From contig SDVU01000259.1 in the NCBI GenBank assembly GCA_016256075.1, positions 1 to 16,428 on the forward strand: 16,428 bases of DNA. The letters are read 5' to 3'. Position numbers and translations under genes: made by a program. How positions within the stretch are numbered: position 1 is the stretch's first letter; every line of letters begins with the position of its first letter. Shown piece after piece: positions 15,933-16,428 of this stretch. Below the pieces are notes generated by a model. That model saw only the letters and a list, made by a program, of their open reading frames with translations. It made no database searches and was not told the origin of the DNA. The stretch is from Dictyocoela muelleri. Lineage: Eukaryota; Microsporidia.

Positions 15933-16322
15933 TGAAATAAAAGGTGTTTTTGGAAAAAAAATGCCTTTTAAAAAAATTATCAAATCTTGAAAAATAAGGA
16001 TAAAAAGACATAAACAATATTGTTTATTTTAAATATATTTTTGGTGTTTATAAGGAAATGAGGTATCCTTAAATGGAAAAAAAATCAAATTTAAATTTCA
16101 ATAAATATGTAAACAAGAAAATTATTAATTTAATCACATCTATAATTTTGATTTAAAAAAAAGAAAAATTGATTATTGGTGATGCATATGGGGAAATAAA
16201 GAGAAGAGTAAATATTAATTTAAAAATAAATTTATTTTAAAAGATAGATTATATTATCATGAGCGTGAAACAGAAAAATTGGCTAGAATGAAAAACGAAA
16301 AAAATCTCCTAAAAATGGAAAA

Positions 16323-16428
16323 GGCCAGATAGCTCAGTGGTTAACACTCTTAATGTAAAATTTAAGTATCGTGGTTCGAATCCCGCTGACGTCACTATTT
16401 AATAAATAATGAGGGAATGACATTAAGC
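16323..16428 (+). mobile_element. tRNA-derived SINE, copy 3, cut by window end
   Basis: It begins GGCCAGATAGCTCAGTGG. The A box is at 16330-16340 and the B box GGTTCGAATCC at 16373-16383, both consensus. It continues with GACGTCACTATTTAATAAAT and GAGGGAATGACATTAA as in copy 2. It lies in opposite orientation to copy 2, 390 bp away. Just upstream, about 16219-16322, an open frame gives HERETEKLARMKNEKNLLKM, so this copy also seems to have landed in decayed coding sequence. Confidence 0.9.

Larger units (their letters stand above)
13615..16157 (+). pseudogene. FLYWCH zinc finger plus MULE transposase, inactivated and split by two inserts
   Basis: It begins MIIKSRRNGKILLYKGYIYN at 13615, continues CRCKKWKCTDAATSKNG and ends the finger with NHYNDFDQYEALYLKY, a FLYWCH-type DNA-binding domain (the usual YWRC is SCRC). 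Then come FKTYDRQINIINSEIG and the MULE domain: RIIIFSTTTHILLLEK, FNSFTLGFNYIYTIMG (here the usual DGTF is ECAF, so the first catalytic Asp is gone), and VYVLMKNLSKQSYLAAFNYI. After these, KPKFISIYFQMIAFTALKK has Tyr where TDFE would supply the second Asp. NNLVALYKTNQYIIEAFRM, VSDVNFEIKKPDYYFSNN and NCLEGYHRSLNNN (the C-terminal Glu motif) follow. Frameshifts and stops occur throughout. A MITE interrupts at 14212-14846 and a SINE at 15470-15932. The 3' end after the SINE (KGVFGKKMPFKK onward) is uncertain. No TIRs of the MULE itself were found. The minus ORF at 13799-14020 is a shadow. Confidence 0.88.

Noticed and set aside
16323-16395. A genuine tRNA gene, because A and B boxes are perfect
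   Set aside because: No anticodon arm, T stem or acceptor stem forms. The same head recurs with a shared 370-bp body and a target duplication, so it is a SINE head.

Overview
The window is a very AT-rich eukaryotic intergenic region that looks like a graveyard of nested transposable elements. I found no recognisable host housekeeping gene and no genuine tRNA or rRNA gene. The only coding region that still reads cleanly end to end is a 291-residue Merlin/IS1595-type transposase (6368-7243, minus). Everything else with protein similarity is a decayed transposase. My best guess for the host is a microsporidian fungus with an expanded, gene-poor genome. The reasons are the extreme AT content, the mix of Merlin, pogo/Tigger and FLYWCH-Mutator transposases, an intronless transposase ORF, and a CCCC run directly before its ATG like the microsporidian CCC start motif. 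This rests on family associations, not on a diagnostic host gene, and an AT-rich invertebrate genome is not excluded.

Layout. 1-779: a foldback palindrome followed by three degenerate direct repeats. 780-1183: remains of a Merlin transposase (minus), interrupted by a 631-bp inverted-repeat MITE (1184-1814) with 10-bp GC-rich flanking duplications. 1937-3087: a decayed Merlin with about 45-bp TIRs. 3156-3853: another TIR element, bracketed by 60-bp direct repeats. 3950-5280: scraps of minus-strand coding sequence I cannot assign. 5298-5533: a 22-bp minisatellite. 5576-5713: an orphan Merlin arm and a GC-rich hairpin. 5933-7575: the Merlin copy with the open transposase. 7889-8336: a tRNA-derived SINE. 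8886-10387: a second, decayed Merlin of the same architecture. 10545-13488: a pogo/Tigger element with TA duplications, invaded by a 0.9-kb TIR element which itself contains a solo palindrome. 13615 to about 16157: a FLYWCH plus Mutator-like (MULE) transposase pseudogene, split by a MITE (14212-14846, perfect 8-bp duplication) and by a SINE (15470-15932, perfect 17-bp duplication). 16323 to the window end: the start of a third SINE copy.

Two things stand out. First, the two Merlin copies do not have ordinary TIRs. Each transposase gene is bracketed by two 230-280-bp palindromes that would fold into long hairpins. The two halves of a palindrome resemble each other more than the palindrome at the other end of the same element, which suggests homogenisation inside each hairpin. 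Solo or broken palindromes of the same kind occur elsewhere in the window. Second, there is a tRNA-headed SINE family of about 460 bp with a 32-bp core that is invariant between two otherwise diverged copies. The nesting gives relative ages: Tigger and MULE are older than the MITEs and SINEs inside them.
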